Shown here one piece after another: positions 18,700-27,510 of a DNA stretch of 64,000 nucleotides. The notes below the pieces were generated by a model. The model worked only from the letters and a program-made list of their open reading frames with translations, ran no database searches and was not told the origin of the DNA. Positions within the stretch are counted from its first letter, which is position 1, and each line of letters begins with the position of its first letter. The stretch comes from an uncultured Methanolobus sp. GTDB lineage: Archaea > Halobacteriota > Methanosarcinia > Methanosarcinales > Methanosarcinaceae. A program made the position numbers and the translations under genes. The stretch is taken from the NCBI RefSeq assembly GCF_963665675.1, contig NZ_OY762426.1, forward strand, positions 248,001-312,000. The letters are read 5' to 3'.

Positions 18700-20280
18700 T
18701 CAATCAAGTTTCTGGCCACACTTCAGGCAGAACCTTTCATCAGATCCTGCTTCACGCCCACATTGAGGGCACGTCCTTTTTTCAGTGCCTTTGCCTATGT
18801 TGGAACGTTGAATTACACTATCCTGTATCGTGGTATTATTAATATTGTATTGTGTCAGGGAATCATCAACAAAGAGTTTAATGTCTGTTCTCTTTTCAAT
18901 TTCCTCCAGTATCTTATGATAGAAACCTGTAAGAGCTTCTTCTTTTTCAGCCCAGGCCTTTATGATTAGCCGTGATTTACGCTTACCTACAACCTCAATG
19001 TAAGCTGCATATTTCATACCTGCAACACCCTGTGCATAAAACCTTGCAACACCGGTAAAGAGTTGCTGTGTTGAAGTTACCTCCGGAGCTATCATATACA
19101 TATTCAGATCTTTCAGTATACGAGTAGCAATATCAAAGAGATTCTCAGCCGGGATCTCCAGGTCTTTGGTATCCTCCTCTGCAATGATCATTGAACTGAC
19201 ATTAAGTCTCCAGTTGTTCTCATCGACCTCAGTTACTTTGAGTACAGGGCAAACAATGTTCACCATCTTATTACTCAGATCTACCTGAACATGCTTCTTA
19301 ATACTATAATCATAGTACCTGATATTACCGGAAAGTATGCATTCACCACATTCTCCCGTAGGTCTTATGATAAAAGTCGCTGTTTTACCTTCGCCAGGCT
19401 GCAGCATTGAGATATTCTTCCGGTTATCTTTTAAATGAAATACATCCGGTACAAAAAGACTGATAGTTATGTCACCCATAGGCTCATCAGATGTGTTTTC
19501 TACCTTTATTTTGTAAATAATATTTGCACCCTTGTACTGGACAGCTGATTTGACAACAACAGGTTTCTTTTTTGGACCTTTTGGAACAGAAGCAACAGAA
19601 GCACTGTTCTTAACTGTATCAACTGTTCTTTGAGAATCAGGCATTTTATCCTTTGAAGTAACTGAAAAACCGGATTCAGGGTTTATTGCATCTGCAGAGT
19701 TCTTGTCCTTTTTATTCTTCTTTCTTTTCTTTGATATTTTCCGAAGTACAAGAACAACTACGAAAATAAGAATCAGAGTACTGATCAGCTCATTAAATGC
19801 TTCTTCATCTGATGTATCGGAGTAAGAAGAAGATGTTCTGGAAGAATCATAGTCTGAATAATCAGTATAATCTTCAGGACTTGTAGTACTCACATCAGTA
19901 TAATCATAATCAAGGGTATAGTCAGGATATATGTAAATATCTGAAATTTCAATGTAATCGTAGCCGTAGAATGAATCATAATAAATATCATCAATTCTGA
20001 ATTGGAGAGTAAGGTAATCATCGCGATAACTGAAATAATCGCCTTTTGTATAGTATTGATCCTGAACCAGTGCATCATAATAAGACACTACGATTCTTGC
20101 AGTACCATCGTATGTGTCTACATCAACAATATTCAGGTAGTAACCATCCTGAACTCCGATTATCTCACCTTCAGCAAATATCAACTGGTCATCAGACGCT
20201 GAAGTTACTCCAGTACTGAGAATAAGAGTGCTGCAAATTAAGACCAGTATCAAGATCTTTCTGAGAAAATTACCTGCCAC
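18700..20280 (-). CDS. Exported/transmembrane zinc-ribbon protein, YdjG/H-like
   Basis: 526 residues. A signal peptide (1-28) is followed by an extracytoplasmic Tyr/Asp-rich domain (31-130), one membrane helix (about 165-180) and a basic Lys-rich stretch. Then come a CARDB-like module (about 235-330), a mixed alpha/beta domain and a C-terminal zinc ribbon with Cys504, 507, 519 and 522. The zinc ribbon resembles that of the SPFH protein at 20378. In bacteria, TM/zinc-ribbon proteins of this style (YdjG, YdjH) accompany PspA and the SPFH protein YdjI. GTG start with AGGTTGG upstream. Confidence 0.65.
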   Translation of the reverse strand: MAGNFLRKILILVLICSTLILSTGVTSASDDQLIFAEGEIIGVQDGYYLNIVDVDTYDGTARIVVSYYDALVQDQYYTKGDYFSYRDDYLTLQFRIDDIYYDSFYGYDYIEISDIYIYPDYTLDYDYTDVSTTSPEDYTDYSDYDSSRTSSSYSDTSDEEAFNELISTLILIFVVVLVLRKISKKRKKNKKDKNSADAINPESGFSVTSKDKMPDSQRTVDTVKNSASVASVPKGPKKKPVVVKSAVQYKGANIIYKIKVENTSDEPMGDITISLFVPDVFHLKDNRKNISMLQPGEGKTATFIIRPTGECGECILSGNIRYYDYSIKKHVQVDLSNKMVNIVCPVLKVTEVDENNWRLNVSSMIIAEEDTKDLEIPAENLFDIATRILKDLNMYMIAPEVTSTQQLFTGVARFYAQGVAGMKYAAYIEVVGKRKSRLIIKAWAEKEEALTGFYHKILEEIEKRTDIKLFVDDSLTQYNINNTTIQDSVIQRSNIGKGTEKRTCPQCGREAGSDERFCLKCGQKLD

Positions 20281-20377
20281 ATTCCAACCTGCCTTATAAT
20301 CTGTCCCGTTTTACGGTTTATTCCAAACGGTATTTAAAGTTCTCATGAGACGAAAATACAAAAAGTTAACCAAATCC

Positions 20378-21670
20378 TCATATGTCAGTTAACCTTTTTC
20401 CACACTGGCTGCAAAAGCTCGCTTCAGAAGGAATTGTTGATCCACATCCTGGACATTTCCTTACGGCATGGGATGATTTACCCTGTGCAGCTCCCATCAT
20501 AGAAGCATCAAGTTCCTGTCTGCGATATGAGTCTGCACGTTCCCTGTCTTCAACCTGCATCATGAAATTGACCTTGTCATCTTTTGCCAGAGACTCACTG
20601 TGCTTGACCTTTGCCAGTGCTTCCAGTTGTTCCGGAGACATTCGGCCATATTCCCTGCCCTCAGATACCGTCTTTGCAACATCGGAGCCACCGGTTTCGG
20701 TTATGTGTTTCAGATATTCCATATCCCTTCCATGTTCACGGTCCTTCATGTCCTGCTCAACTTCAAGTTCAGCCCTCATACCTTTAGCTTTTGAAAGTTT
20801 TAATTCCTCTTTAAGGCGTATGGCAGCCTGAGCTTCACGTATATCTGCCTCATGCTGCAACCTTTCTATTTCAAGATCGGACTGGACGTCTTTTAGCCCC
20901 TGGTTCCTGTGGAAATCTTTTTCTGTTGCAACAGTTGCCTGTTCTGCACGAATACCTGCAACTTCCTCCCTGCCTTTACGTTCATAATCACCTTCTACTG
21001 CAAGTGTATCAAGTTCGGCAAGTTCTTCCTGTGTCTGGAAATCATTAGTTGCCTGCATGACCTCACCATAGGAACCAAGATCCCACTGCACTGTATATTT
21101 CAACATTTCCAGCCCCCACATTGACAATGTAGAACGAAGGCGCATTTCAAGTTCATTCTCTATGTTAAGGCGAAGATCCCTGTTACCATAGAGACTTTCA
21201 ATATCCTCCTGCCTCACTTCCGGCTCAAGGACAAGGGTAATTACTTCACTTTCAAGACGTGTATATATATCCTGTATAGAAAGTGCCCTTTCTCCTTTTT
21301 TATCAGGAGTAGCATATGCATAGAGCATCTGGAAAAAGCGTTTTGTATCCTGTATCCGGAATCTGAGAAGACCACTGCAGGATACCTTCTGGTTATCCCT
21401 GGTCCAGAGATCCTTCTCTGACCACTGGAGGTCCTTTGGAGATGTATCCATCAGGGCAACATCCACATCCTTTCCGATGTTGCCGGGTTTTAACAACCCA
21501 CCGACCTGCAATTTACCACTGTCTACTATCTCGTCAACTACTCCATTCTTTACCATGGCTGCCTTTTCATTAGGTGAGAGTATCACCGCTTTTCTGAAAA
21601 AACCTCCAACCTGCTTTTTTGGAACCACTCTGGCAATGTCATCTGTTTCTCTTTTCCACTTAAATGCCAT
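20378..21670 (-). CDS. SPFH (flotillin/stomatin-like) protein with C-terminal zinc ribbon, YdjI-like
   Basis: 430 residues. A soluble SPFH domain fills about 25-230 (AVILSPNEKAAMVKNGVV, LLRFRIQDTKRFF, LSMWGLEMLKYTVQWDLG). A charged coiled coil follows (about 230-345), then a linker and a zinc ribbon with Cys406, 409, 421 and 424. It has no N-terminal membrane helix, as in bacterial YdjI, which works with the ESCRT-III-superfamily protein PspA. The gene is divergent from the RHH/ESCRT-III-like/Vps4-like operon across a 135-bp spacer, so both may share regulation. It probably scaffolds membrane microdomains. Confidence 0.8.
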   Translation of the reverse strand: MAFKWKRETDDIARVVPKKQVGGFFRKAVILSPNEKAAMVKNGVVDEIVDSGKLQVGGLLKPGNIGKDVDVALMDTSPKDLQWSEKDLWTRDNQKVSCSGLLRFRIQDTKRFFQMLYAYATPDKKGERALSIQDIYTRLESEVITLVLEPEVRQEDIESLYGNRDLRLNIENELEMRLRSTLSMWGLEMLKYTVQWDLGSYGEVMQATNDFQTQEELAELDTLAVEGDYERKGREEVAGIRAEQATVATEKDFHRNQGLKDVQSDLEIERLQHEADIREAQAAIRLKEELKLSKAKGMRAELEVEQDMKDREHGRDMEYLKHITETGGSDVAKTVSEGREYGRMSPEQLEALAKVKHSESLAKDDKVNFMMQVEDRERADSYRRQELDASMMGAAQGKSSHAVRKCPGCGSTIPSEASFCSQCGKRLTDI

Positions 21671-21805
21671 GATCTGACCACCCTATTGTAATAGGCATGC
21701 TTCATAAATTATTGGTTATTATGACTAGATAAGATATTGAGTAAATATTATATATATTGTTTTCTATTGTATACATAGGCATACAAAATGCCAAGTTGGT
21801 AAATT
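21671..21805. promoter_or_regulatory. Divergent promoter region of the SPFH and ESCRT-III-like operons
   Basis: The 135-bp spacer is AT-rich, with a long TATA-like stretch AAATATTATATATATTG near 21744-21760 usable on the plus strand. A small inverted repeat GGCAT-acaaa-ATGCC lies about 15 bp before the RHH start. It is a plausible target for the RHH protein encoded at 21806; no experimental support is visible. Confidence 0.4.
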
Positions 21806-21961
21806 ATGGCTAATTCTTATCCTGTAAGCGCAAGAATATCAGAAGATAGTAAAGTATATCTGGATTCATTAGTAGAAATGGGAATAGCGATCAATAGATC
21901 AGAAGCTATGAAGCTTTGTATCAGATATGCAAAGCAAAAAAAAATGGAGGAGGAATTGTAA
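21806..21961 (+). CDS. Small ribbon-helix-helix-like protein (51 aa)
   Basis: ATG 21806 to TAA 21961. The sequence starts with a short strand (YPVSARISEDSKVYLDSLVE) and continues with INRSEAMKLCIRYA, the beta-alpha-alpha pattern of ribbon-helix-helix DNA-binding proteins such as Arc/CopG. Its C-terminus codes the GGAGGAGG that serves the next gene, whose GTG follows the stop directly, so translation is coupled. It is the likely local regulator of the module and possibly of the divergent SPFH gene. Confidence 0.65.
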   Translation: MANSYPVSARISEDSKVYLDSLVEMGIAINRSEAMKLCIRYAKQKKMEEEL

Positions 21962-22528
21962 GTGGGATTAACCAATCCATTTAAGAAAATATCACCTGAA
22001 GAGCTTAAAACTAAACTGACTATTTCAGAGCAAAGACTATCAACCCGTGAAAAAGAACTTCTAAAAAAGCAACAGCAATCAAGGGAACAGGCAAAGGATG
22101 CCCTTTCAAAAGGAAATGACAGGGAGTTTCGGGTTGCATCAAGAAGATATTCACTTGTTGAAGGCCAGGTCAATACCATCAGCAGCATGGTGGAAATGGC
22201 ACAGTCCATGAATGACGTAATCGAGATGCAGACAGGCCTTAAAGAAGTTGTGGAAATTGGTAATGACCTTGGAAAATGGCAGAAGCAACTTGGATTTGAC
22301 ACTTCCAAACTTGAAGGTGCTGTGACCAATATAAGGACGTCAATGGAAAAAGTGAACACTGCAACGAGCATGATGACTGCTTCCATGGATGCGGCCATGA
22401 GTGGTGGTGGTGAACTTAGCGAAATGCAGGATTCACTTCGGTCAGAATTGCTTGCGGAACTGTCAAGTGACGAGCCGGCAAAGGATGAACTTTCAAAGAA
22501 GATAGAATCAGAGATGGCAGATACCTAA
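21962..22528 (+). CDS. ESCRT-III/Snf7-like (CdvB/PspA superfamily) protein
   Basis: 188 residues, almost wholly helical. After NPFKKISPEEL comes a long helical hairpin (about 12-75, with SEQRLSTREKELLKKQQQ and ALSKGNDREFRVASRRYSLV). This matches the charged alpha1-alpha2 hairpin and the 'kGN...A' turn of Snf7. Helices around VEMAQSMNDVIEM and LEGAVTNIRTSMEKVNTAT follow, then a flexible acidic tail with LRSELLAEL, a possible MIT-interacting motif. GTG start directly after the RHH stop, with GGAGGAGG. The next gene is a MIT-AAA ATPase, the expected partner. Assignment rests on pattern and context. Confidence 0.7.
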   Translation: MGLTNPFKKISPEELKTKLTISEQRLSTREKELLKKQQQSREQAKDALSKGNDREFRVASRRYSLVEGQVNTISSMVEMAQSMNDVIEMQTGLKEVVEIGNDLGKWQKQLGFDTSKLEGAVTNIRTSMEKVNTATSMMTASMDAAMSGGGELSEMQDSLRSELLAELSSDEPAKDELSKKIESEMADT

Positions 22529-22585
22529 ATAACAGAGGTATTCTTCTTTGAACATTAAATCAGGTTCTATACAAGAGGTGCCTGT

Positions 22586-23746
22586 TTGAACTCAGCCATT
22601 ACCTTAGCTGCCCAGGCCCGTGGGTATGCAAAAGCTGCCAGGGAACTGGAAGATAGAGGGGAAGCCGAAAGAGCCCGTGAGTTGTATCTGAAAGCTGCCA
22701 AACTCTACAACGATGCTTCCACGTTATCTCGCGATGACATGGATAAAAATACCCAGCATGATCTTGCAGAACACCTTTTCGCCAGAGCTCAGGCACTGAA
22801 AGGCTCAAATGCAGTTACTCCTGGTGGAAATTTTGAAGGGAACAAAAGTAAAGGAACTGGCGATGAATCTTCCATTTCTAAGGATGATGTTTTCCTGAAA
22901 GAGACACCTGATATTGGTTTTGCAGACATCGGAGGTCTGGAGGACGTTAAAGAAGAAATCCGCAAGGCTATCATTTATCCTTTTACGCATAAAGAACTTT
23001 ACCAGATGTATGGTCAGAAAGCAGGTGAAGGAATTTTGCTTTATGGACCTCCCGGATGCGGTAAGACCATGATGGCAAAAGCAGCCGCCAAGGAATGTGG
23101 TGCAGAGTTTATCAGCGTGAAGACCAGTACTATTGTCAGTAAATGGGTGGGAGCATCTGAAAAAAATATCAAACAAATATTTGACATCGCCCGTCAGGGA
23201 AAAAGGTCTATCATATTTTTTGACGAAATTGATTCTATAGCCACAAGAAGAAGCGAAAGCGAGGATTATGCAAAAAGGGTTGTCAACGAACTGCTGGCCC
23301 AGATGGATGGTGTGGATACTGCATCCGATGACCTTCTTGTTCTTGCAGCAACCAATGAACCGTGGGCAATTGACCCGGCCCTTAGACGTCCGGGACGTTT
23401 TAGCAAACTTGTATTTGTTCCTGAACCTGATCTTGAAGCCAGGGAAGCCATACTTCGGATTCACCTGAAAAAGCGTCCAATAGATGATAATCTTGACATC
23501 TCACATCTAGCACAGATTACCGATTCATACTCTGGAGCGGACCTTGCAGCTATTTGCAAAGAGGCTGCCGATATTCCACTTGGAGAAGCCTTAAGAGGTG
23601 GAGACCCAAGGAAAATCAGCTTAGGGGACTTTGAGACGGTATTGCAGAAACGCAAGCCATCTATTGTGAGCTGGTACATTGAAGCAAAGACATCTGTCAG
23701 GAAAACAGGAGAAGAAGATGTATTCTCAGAACTTGTCCAAAAATGA
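22586..23746 (+). CDS. MIT-domain AAA ATPase, Vps4/CdvC-like
   Basis: 386 residues from TTG 22586, supported by AGAGGTG 5 nt upstream. An N-terminal three-helix MIT-like domain (about 3-73: AARELEDRGEAERARELYLK) is followed by a linker and a single AAA domain. Walker A is GPPGCGKT (154-161), the pore loop SKWVGASE (185-192), Walker B IIFFDEID (209-216) and the arginine fingers RRPGR (267-271). The C-terminal VSWYIEAK helix and overall length match Vps4/CdvC. It should disassemble filaments of the upstream ESCRT-III-like protein. This pair is typical of TACK/Asgard archaea and unexpected in a methanogen. Confidence 0.85.
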   Translation: MNSAITLAAQARGYAKAARELEDRGEAERARELYLKAAKLYNDASTLSRDDMDKNTQHDLAEHLFARAQALKGSNAVTPGGNFEGNKSKGTGDESSISKDDVFLKETPDIGFADIGGLEDVKEEIRKAIIYPFTHKELYQMYGQKAGEGILLYGPPGCGKTMMAKAAAKECGAEFISVKTSTIVSKWVGASEKNIKQIFDIARQGKRSIIFFDEIDSIATRRSESEDYAKRVVNELLAQMDGVDTASDDLLVLAATNEPWAIDPALRRPGRFSKLVFVPEPDLEAREAILRIHLKKRPIDDNLDISHLAQITDSYSGADLAAICKEAADIPLGEALRGGDPRKISLGDFETVLQKRKPSIVSWYIEAKTSVRKTGEEDVFSELVQK

Positions 23747-23844
23747 TGCAATATCAGCGGCCATAAATTACCTATCTGTATTATTTTAAATTCGATTAGC
23801 AATCACATACATCATATATAAACACAAAGTCCTGGAAGGATTGA

Positions 23845-25113
23845 ATGGATATATTAAAAGATCCCGAAGAGCTGGAAAAGCAGAACAGGCAGGAAATTAT
23901 CAGAAATCTGAATTATGTTTATAACTCCGTTGAAAAACTCATTCAGAAAACATATCTGAATAAGGAGACTGACCTCAATTTCCAGTTGAGAAATACCAGA
24001 ACATCTGTATCCCAGCTACTTGCAGATATAAAAAATAAGGATCTGGATCGTTTTTCAGGGAAAAAAGGCACTCTGGAAGATTTCTATAGAACTGAAAATG
24101 AACTGATTAACGATTCTGCAAAAATGAACGAGTATTTTGCATCAACAATAAAGTCCGGTACAATTGATATTTTCTCGCTGGATGATTTGCTTGAGAGTTT
24201 TAAAAAAGCATTTAATGAGCGTATAAATGTTGATAAAGACATACGCAATGAGTTCAAACTAAACCAGATGGAAGCTTCAAGCGCAGAACGTGTAATTTCC
24301 GGAGCAGAAAAAACGCCGGATAAAAAAGAAGTAAAGGAAATAGAACGTGAGAGTATCAATCTAACTTATGGCATGTCGGGAAGGGGTGCAAATAATGCAG
24401 GGTCCACGATCTCAAAAACACCTGAACCCAAAAATGTTATCAAAGATCAGAGAAAGGATGGTACAAAGGAAGAAATTGATACAGAGATTCTGTCAAAACT
24501 CATCAATTACATGAATATTCTGGAAGATAAATATTCAAACCACCAGCCGGAAGTATCATTTGACGGAGAATATATTGGAGATAAGAAATGGAAAGTGGAG
24601 GTCTCTGAAAAATATATTTCCGGAACAATTGTCCGCAAAATACTTCTAAATATCATCATTTTTGAAACTTACTGGAAACCATTTGATAATCTTAGAACTA
24701 TTATGGAATTTGTCCAGAAAGAAGCAAAAGCAATTCCTTCTGGCCAGTACAAAAGCCTGTGTCTTTTGAACTCTGATTGGAATGGAGACATCAAAAACTG
24801 GGCGGAAAACTATCTTCACCCACGACTTGTACTCTACCTTTGTGATGTTGGAACAAATGAATTAATTTATAATGATTCTGTATTCAATGCTGACAGGATA
24901 AAGACATGGCACGATCTTAATTCCTATAAAACAATAGAAGCAGAAATCCAGCCCCTGATAGATAGTGAAGAGCCTTTTGAGGATACTGAAATTGCCGAGC
25001 TAACGGGGTTAAGCCCTGAAGGCACTAAAAAATTCCTTGCGGAAATGGTGACTGCTAATAAGATAGTGGACGTAGGCTTTGGAAAATCCCAGTATGTTAA
25101 ACTAAAGAAATGA
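23845..25113 (+). CDS. Hypothetical cluster protein with helical N-region and C-terminal winged helix
   Basis: 422 residues from ATG 23845, with GGAAGGA upstream. The N-terminal 160 residues are charged helices, then a low-complexity linker. The central domain (about 230-350) includes WKVEVSEKYISGTIVRKILLN and SLCLLNSDWNGDIKNWAENY, possibly a restriction-fold-like or adaptor domain. The final 55 residues look like a winged helix (FEDTEIAELTGLSPEGTKKF, GFGKSQYVKLKK). In crenarchaeal Cdv and eukaryotic ESCRT-II, winged helices recruit ESCRT-III, so this could be an adaptor. Specific function unknown; its place after the ATPase suggests the same operon. Confidence 0.55.
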   Translation: MDILKDPEELEKQNRQEIIRNLNYVYNSVEKLIQKTYLNKETDLNFQLRNTRTSVSQLLADIKNKDLDRFSGKKGTLEDFYRTENELINDSAKMNEYFASTIKSGTIDIFSLDDLLESFKKAFNERINVDKDIRNEFKLNQMEASSAERVISGAEKTPDKKEVKEIERESINLTYGMSGRGANNAGSTISKTPEPKNVIKDQRKDGTKEEIDTEILSKLINYMNILEDKYSNHQPEVSFDGEYIGDKKWKVEVSEKYISGTIVRKILLNIIIFETYWKPFDNLRTIMEFVQKEAKAIPSGQYKSLCLLNSDWNGDIKNWAENYLHPRLVLYLCDVGTNELIYNDSVFNADRIKTWHDLNSYKTIEAEIQPLIDSEEPFEDTEIAELTGLSPEGTKKFLAEMVTANKIVDVGFGKSQYVKLKK

Positions 25114-25128
25114 TAAAAAAGTAATGAG

Positions 25129-25147
25129 AGAGTGAGAAACTCACTCT
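25129..25147. terminator. Hairpin between convergent genes
   Basis: AGAGTGAG (25129-25136), AAA, CTCACTCT (25140-25147) form a perfect 8-bp stem overlapping the stop codon of rps6e and lying 16 nt after the 23845 gene. It could serve as a bidirectional terminator. Confidence 0.5.
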
Positions 25148-25560
25148 TCTGCTGTTGCTTCGACATCCCCAGCCGGCTCTTCATCGCCGCCGAGAATCTT
25201 TTCTATTGCATCACTGCCATATTCTGTAACAACTGTATTGATCTGGACAATGTCCGGTGCAACTTCTCTTCCACGCATCATCTTTCTGCGGCGTACACCC
25301 TTTGATACAGGAGAGTATCCTGTTCCGTTTGCAACAAGTACTTTCTGTCTTCTTGGTCCGGGAAGGTCTGGTCTCATGACCATTCCACTCTTGTCACTTC
25401 CACCGGTGATCTTCAGTGTGTATCCCGGAAGACCGACAAGTGTTCCTTCAACTGTTTCTCCGATTGATTTTCCAACGAATTTATTGGCTTCAGCGCCTGT
25501 GACATCAAACTGGTATGACTTTGTCTTAGGGTCTGCAACCACTACTTTAAAATCTGCCAT
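25141..25560 (-). CDS. rps6e: 30S ribosomal protein S6e
   Basis: 139 residues, normal for archaeal S6e. Starts MADFKVVVADPKTKSYQFDV, with the GYTLKITGGSDKSGMVMRPD and GPRRQKVLVANGTGYSP segments conserved in the family. The C-terminus has the usual short acidic tail. Ribosome site GGAGGAAA before ATG. It precedes infB in the minus-strand translation operon and ends on a hairpin shared with the convergent 23845 gene. Confidence 0.95.
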   Translation of the reverse strand: MADFKVVVADPKTKSYQFDVTGAEANKFVGKSIGETVEGTLVGLPGYTLKITGGSDKSGMVMRPDLPGPRRQKVLVANGTGYSPVSKGVRRRKMMRGREVAPDIVQINTVVTEYGSDAIEKILGGDEEPAGDVEATAEE

Positions 25561-25634
25561 ATATTTTCCTCCTTATGGTTTTATTGTTCCTAGTGTTTGT
25601 TATGATCGTTCTAAATGAATTGTGCATTCTTTTC

Positions 25635-27410
25635 TTATTTTGCCCAGAAAGGATTATCCCTTCTCTTTATTGCAAGGAATGCATCAAGTGTTTCTAATTC
25701 ATCTGCCGTCATTGAGTCGTAAATTTCATGTTCCATTTTCTTTGCATGTCTTTCAGGGACATTTACAAAGAGTGTGTCCTCTTCTTTGATCTGCCTTCCA
25801 ACTGTAGGTCCTTCAATGGCCATTGCGACTTCCATGCCAATCTTTGCTACGGAGACATTTTCCCCGCGCACCTGAAGGCCTTTTACCTTACCAACGACTT
25901 CTCCATCAGCGGTGGTGATATCTACACCGGTCTTCACCATACCACCAATGATCTTGACTCCTACAACAGCAGGCTTGCTCTGGCGGAATGTACAGTCAGG
26001 CATGATATAGAATCTTCCGGGTTTTGTGATAGTATCCGATATCTCTTTCTCAGCCTGCTCCTTCTGCTTTTTTACCCAGTCTTTGTAATCATCTATTAAA
26101 CGATAAATTACATCGTTCAGGAAAAGCTTTACTTCTGTGGACTGAAGTTTTTCTTTTGCATCAGGAAGGACTTTCACATTGAATCCTACGATCGCTGAGA
26201 ATAAAGGATCTTCAATAGCAGTAACTTCAACAATGTCCCTGTTACTGACATCGCCTACATCTGCCTTTCTTATTGGAATTTCCTCCTTCTTCAGCTCGTT
26301 TACAAGTGCTTCAAGAGAACCAATGGTATCTGCTTTGATAGTAATACCTATTGTATCAGTATCAATCTGGACATCTTCGATCTCACTCCTGACCTCTTCT
26401 GTGATCTCATCAATGGTTTCCGTGCTTACAACCCTCACAGGGGAACCTGCAAGAGCACCATCAAGGTTAGGTGCTGATATCTTCACACCAACTGCTGCTG
26501 TTACTTCAGAAACCTGCTGGAATTTCTCCTCGGCCTTGATCTCAGAAAGCGGACGTGGTTTGAGTAAAGCACGGATCTTTGTCTGAATTGGGTCCCCAAG
26601 GCGCCCTACAACTATAGTATCGCCTTTTTTGATAGTACCATCATAAAGGATTATATCAAGAGTTGTCCCAAGACCTTTTTCTTCCTTTACTTCAAGAACA
26701 GTACCTATTCCCGGAGCTGCCGCGCTATAATGCAGGTTACCCTCAAGGAATCTCTGGGCAAGCCCCAGAAGAATCATAAGCACATCAGCAATGCCTTCAC
26801 CTGTTGCTGCACTTATTGGAATGACACCTATATTGCGCTGGAAATCATTTACCCTGTCATACCTTTCAGAGTTAAAACCGATATTGTAAAGTTCTCCTAT
26901 AAGCTCATAGAGCTTATTATCGAGATCAGATCTAACACGTTCACTCTGCTTATTATAGCTAGCAAGGAATGGAAGGTTATTATTGGCTTCCCAGCCATGG
27001 ATCCTGTCTATTTTATTTGCAACAACTACAAAAGGAGTCTTGAACCGCTTAAGGATCTGGAGACTCTCTATTGTCTGAGGCATGAAACCTTCATTTATAT
27101 CAACAATAACAATAGCAAGATCTGCAAGAGCACCACCTCTGCTTCGAAGAGATGTGAATGCATGATGTCCGGGAGTATCAATAAAAAGAAGACCCGGTAC
27201 TATGAATCTGTCTTTAAGTGAAGGATCCCCACATTTATTAACAATGTTTTCGATGGGGACCTCAGTTGCACCTATATGCTGGGTAATGGCACCTGCTTCT
27301 CCATCAGCAACAGCGCTTCCCCTGATCCTGTCAAGTAAGCTGGTCTTGCCGTGGTCGACATGTCCCATTACAGAAACGATTGGTGTACGTAGATTTTCAT
27401 TTACAGCCAT
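25635..27410 (-). CDS. infB: Translation initiation factor IF-2, archaeal (aIF5B)
   Basis: 591 residues from ATG 27410 (TTG 27416 is also possible), the normal length of aIF5B, which lacks the long bacterial IF2 N-terminus. The GTPase domain has GHVDHGKT (16-23), DTPGHHAF and ANKID. Domains II-IV follow with FYIMPDCTFRQSKPAVVGVK and a C-terminal ETLDAFLAIKRR. It joins ribosomal subunits at the start codon. It sits in the usual archaeal cluster rpl7ae-rps28e-rpl24e-ndk-infB, about 100 nt after ndk. Confidence 0.96.
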   Translation of the reverse strand: MAVNENLRTPIVSVMGHVDHGKTSLLDRIRGSAVADGEAGAITQHIGATEVPIENIVNKCGDPSLKDRFIVPGLLFIDTPGHHAFTSLRSRGGALADLAIVIVDINEGFMPQTIESLQILKRFKTPFVVVANKIDRIHGWEANNNLPFLASYNKQSERVRSDLDNKLYELIGELYNIGFNSERYDRVNDFQRNIGVIPISAATGEGIADVLMILLGLAQRFLEGNLHYSAAAPGIGTVLEVKEEKGLGTTLDIILYDGTIKKGDTIVVGRLGDPIQTKIRALLKPRPLSEIKAEEKFQQVSEVTAAVGVKISAPNLDGALAGSPVRVVSTETIDEITEEVRSEIEDVQIDTDTIGITIKADTIGSLEALVNELKKEEIPIRKADVGDVSNRDIVEVTAIEDPLFSAIVGFNVKVLPDAKEKLQSTEVKLFLNDVIYRLIDDYKDWVKKQKEQAEKEISDTITKPGRFYIMPDCTFRQSKPAVVGVKIIGGMVKTGVDITTADGEVVGKVKGLQVRGENVSVAKIGMEVAMAIEGPTVGRQIKEEDTLFVNVPERHAKKMEHEIYDSMTADELETLDAFLAIKRRDNPFWAK

Positions 27411-27510
27411 GTGCAAACCCCTTCAAAGATCATTCGGATAGTTGGAAATGATTTAAAGGAAAGAATTTTCAGGACATTTGTATCATGCAAACATCCGGAA
27501 TCTAACCTTT

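Noticed and set aside
18678..18840. Readthrough of the TAG ending the 17409 gene
   Set aside because: The downstream frame is antisense to the zinc-ribbon gene and shows no domain continuation.
22805..23464. 219-codon frame antisense to the AAA ATPase gene
   Set aside because: Shadow of the MIT-AAA gene, whose motifs are unambiguous on the plus strand.
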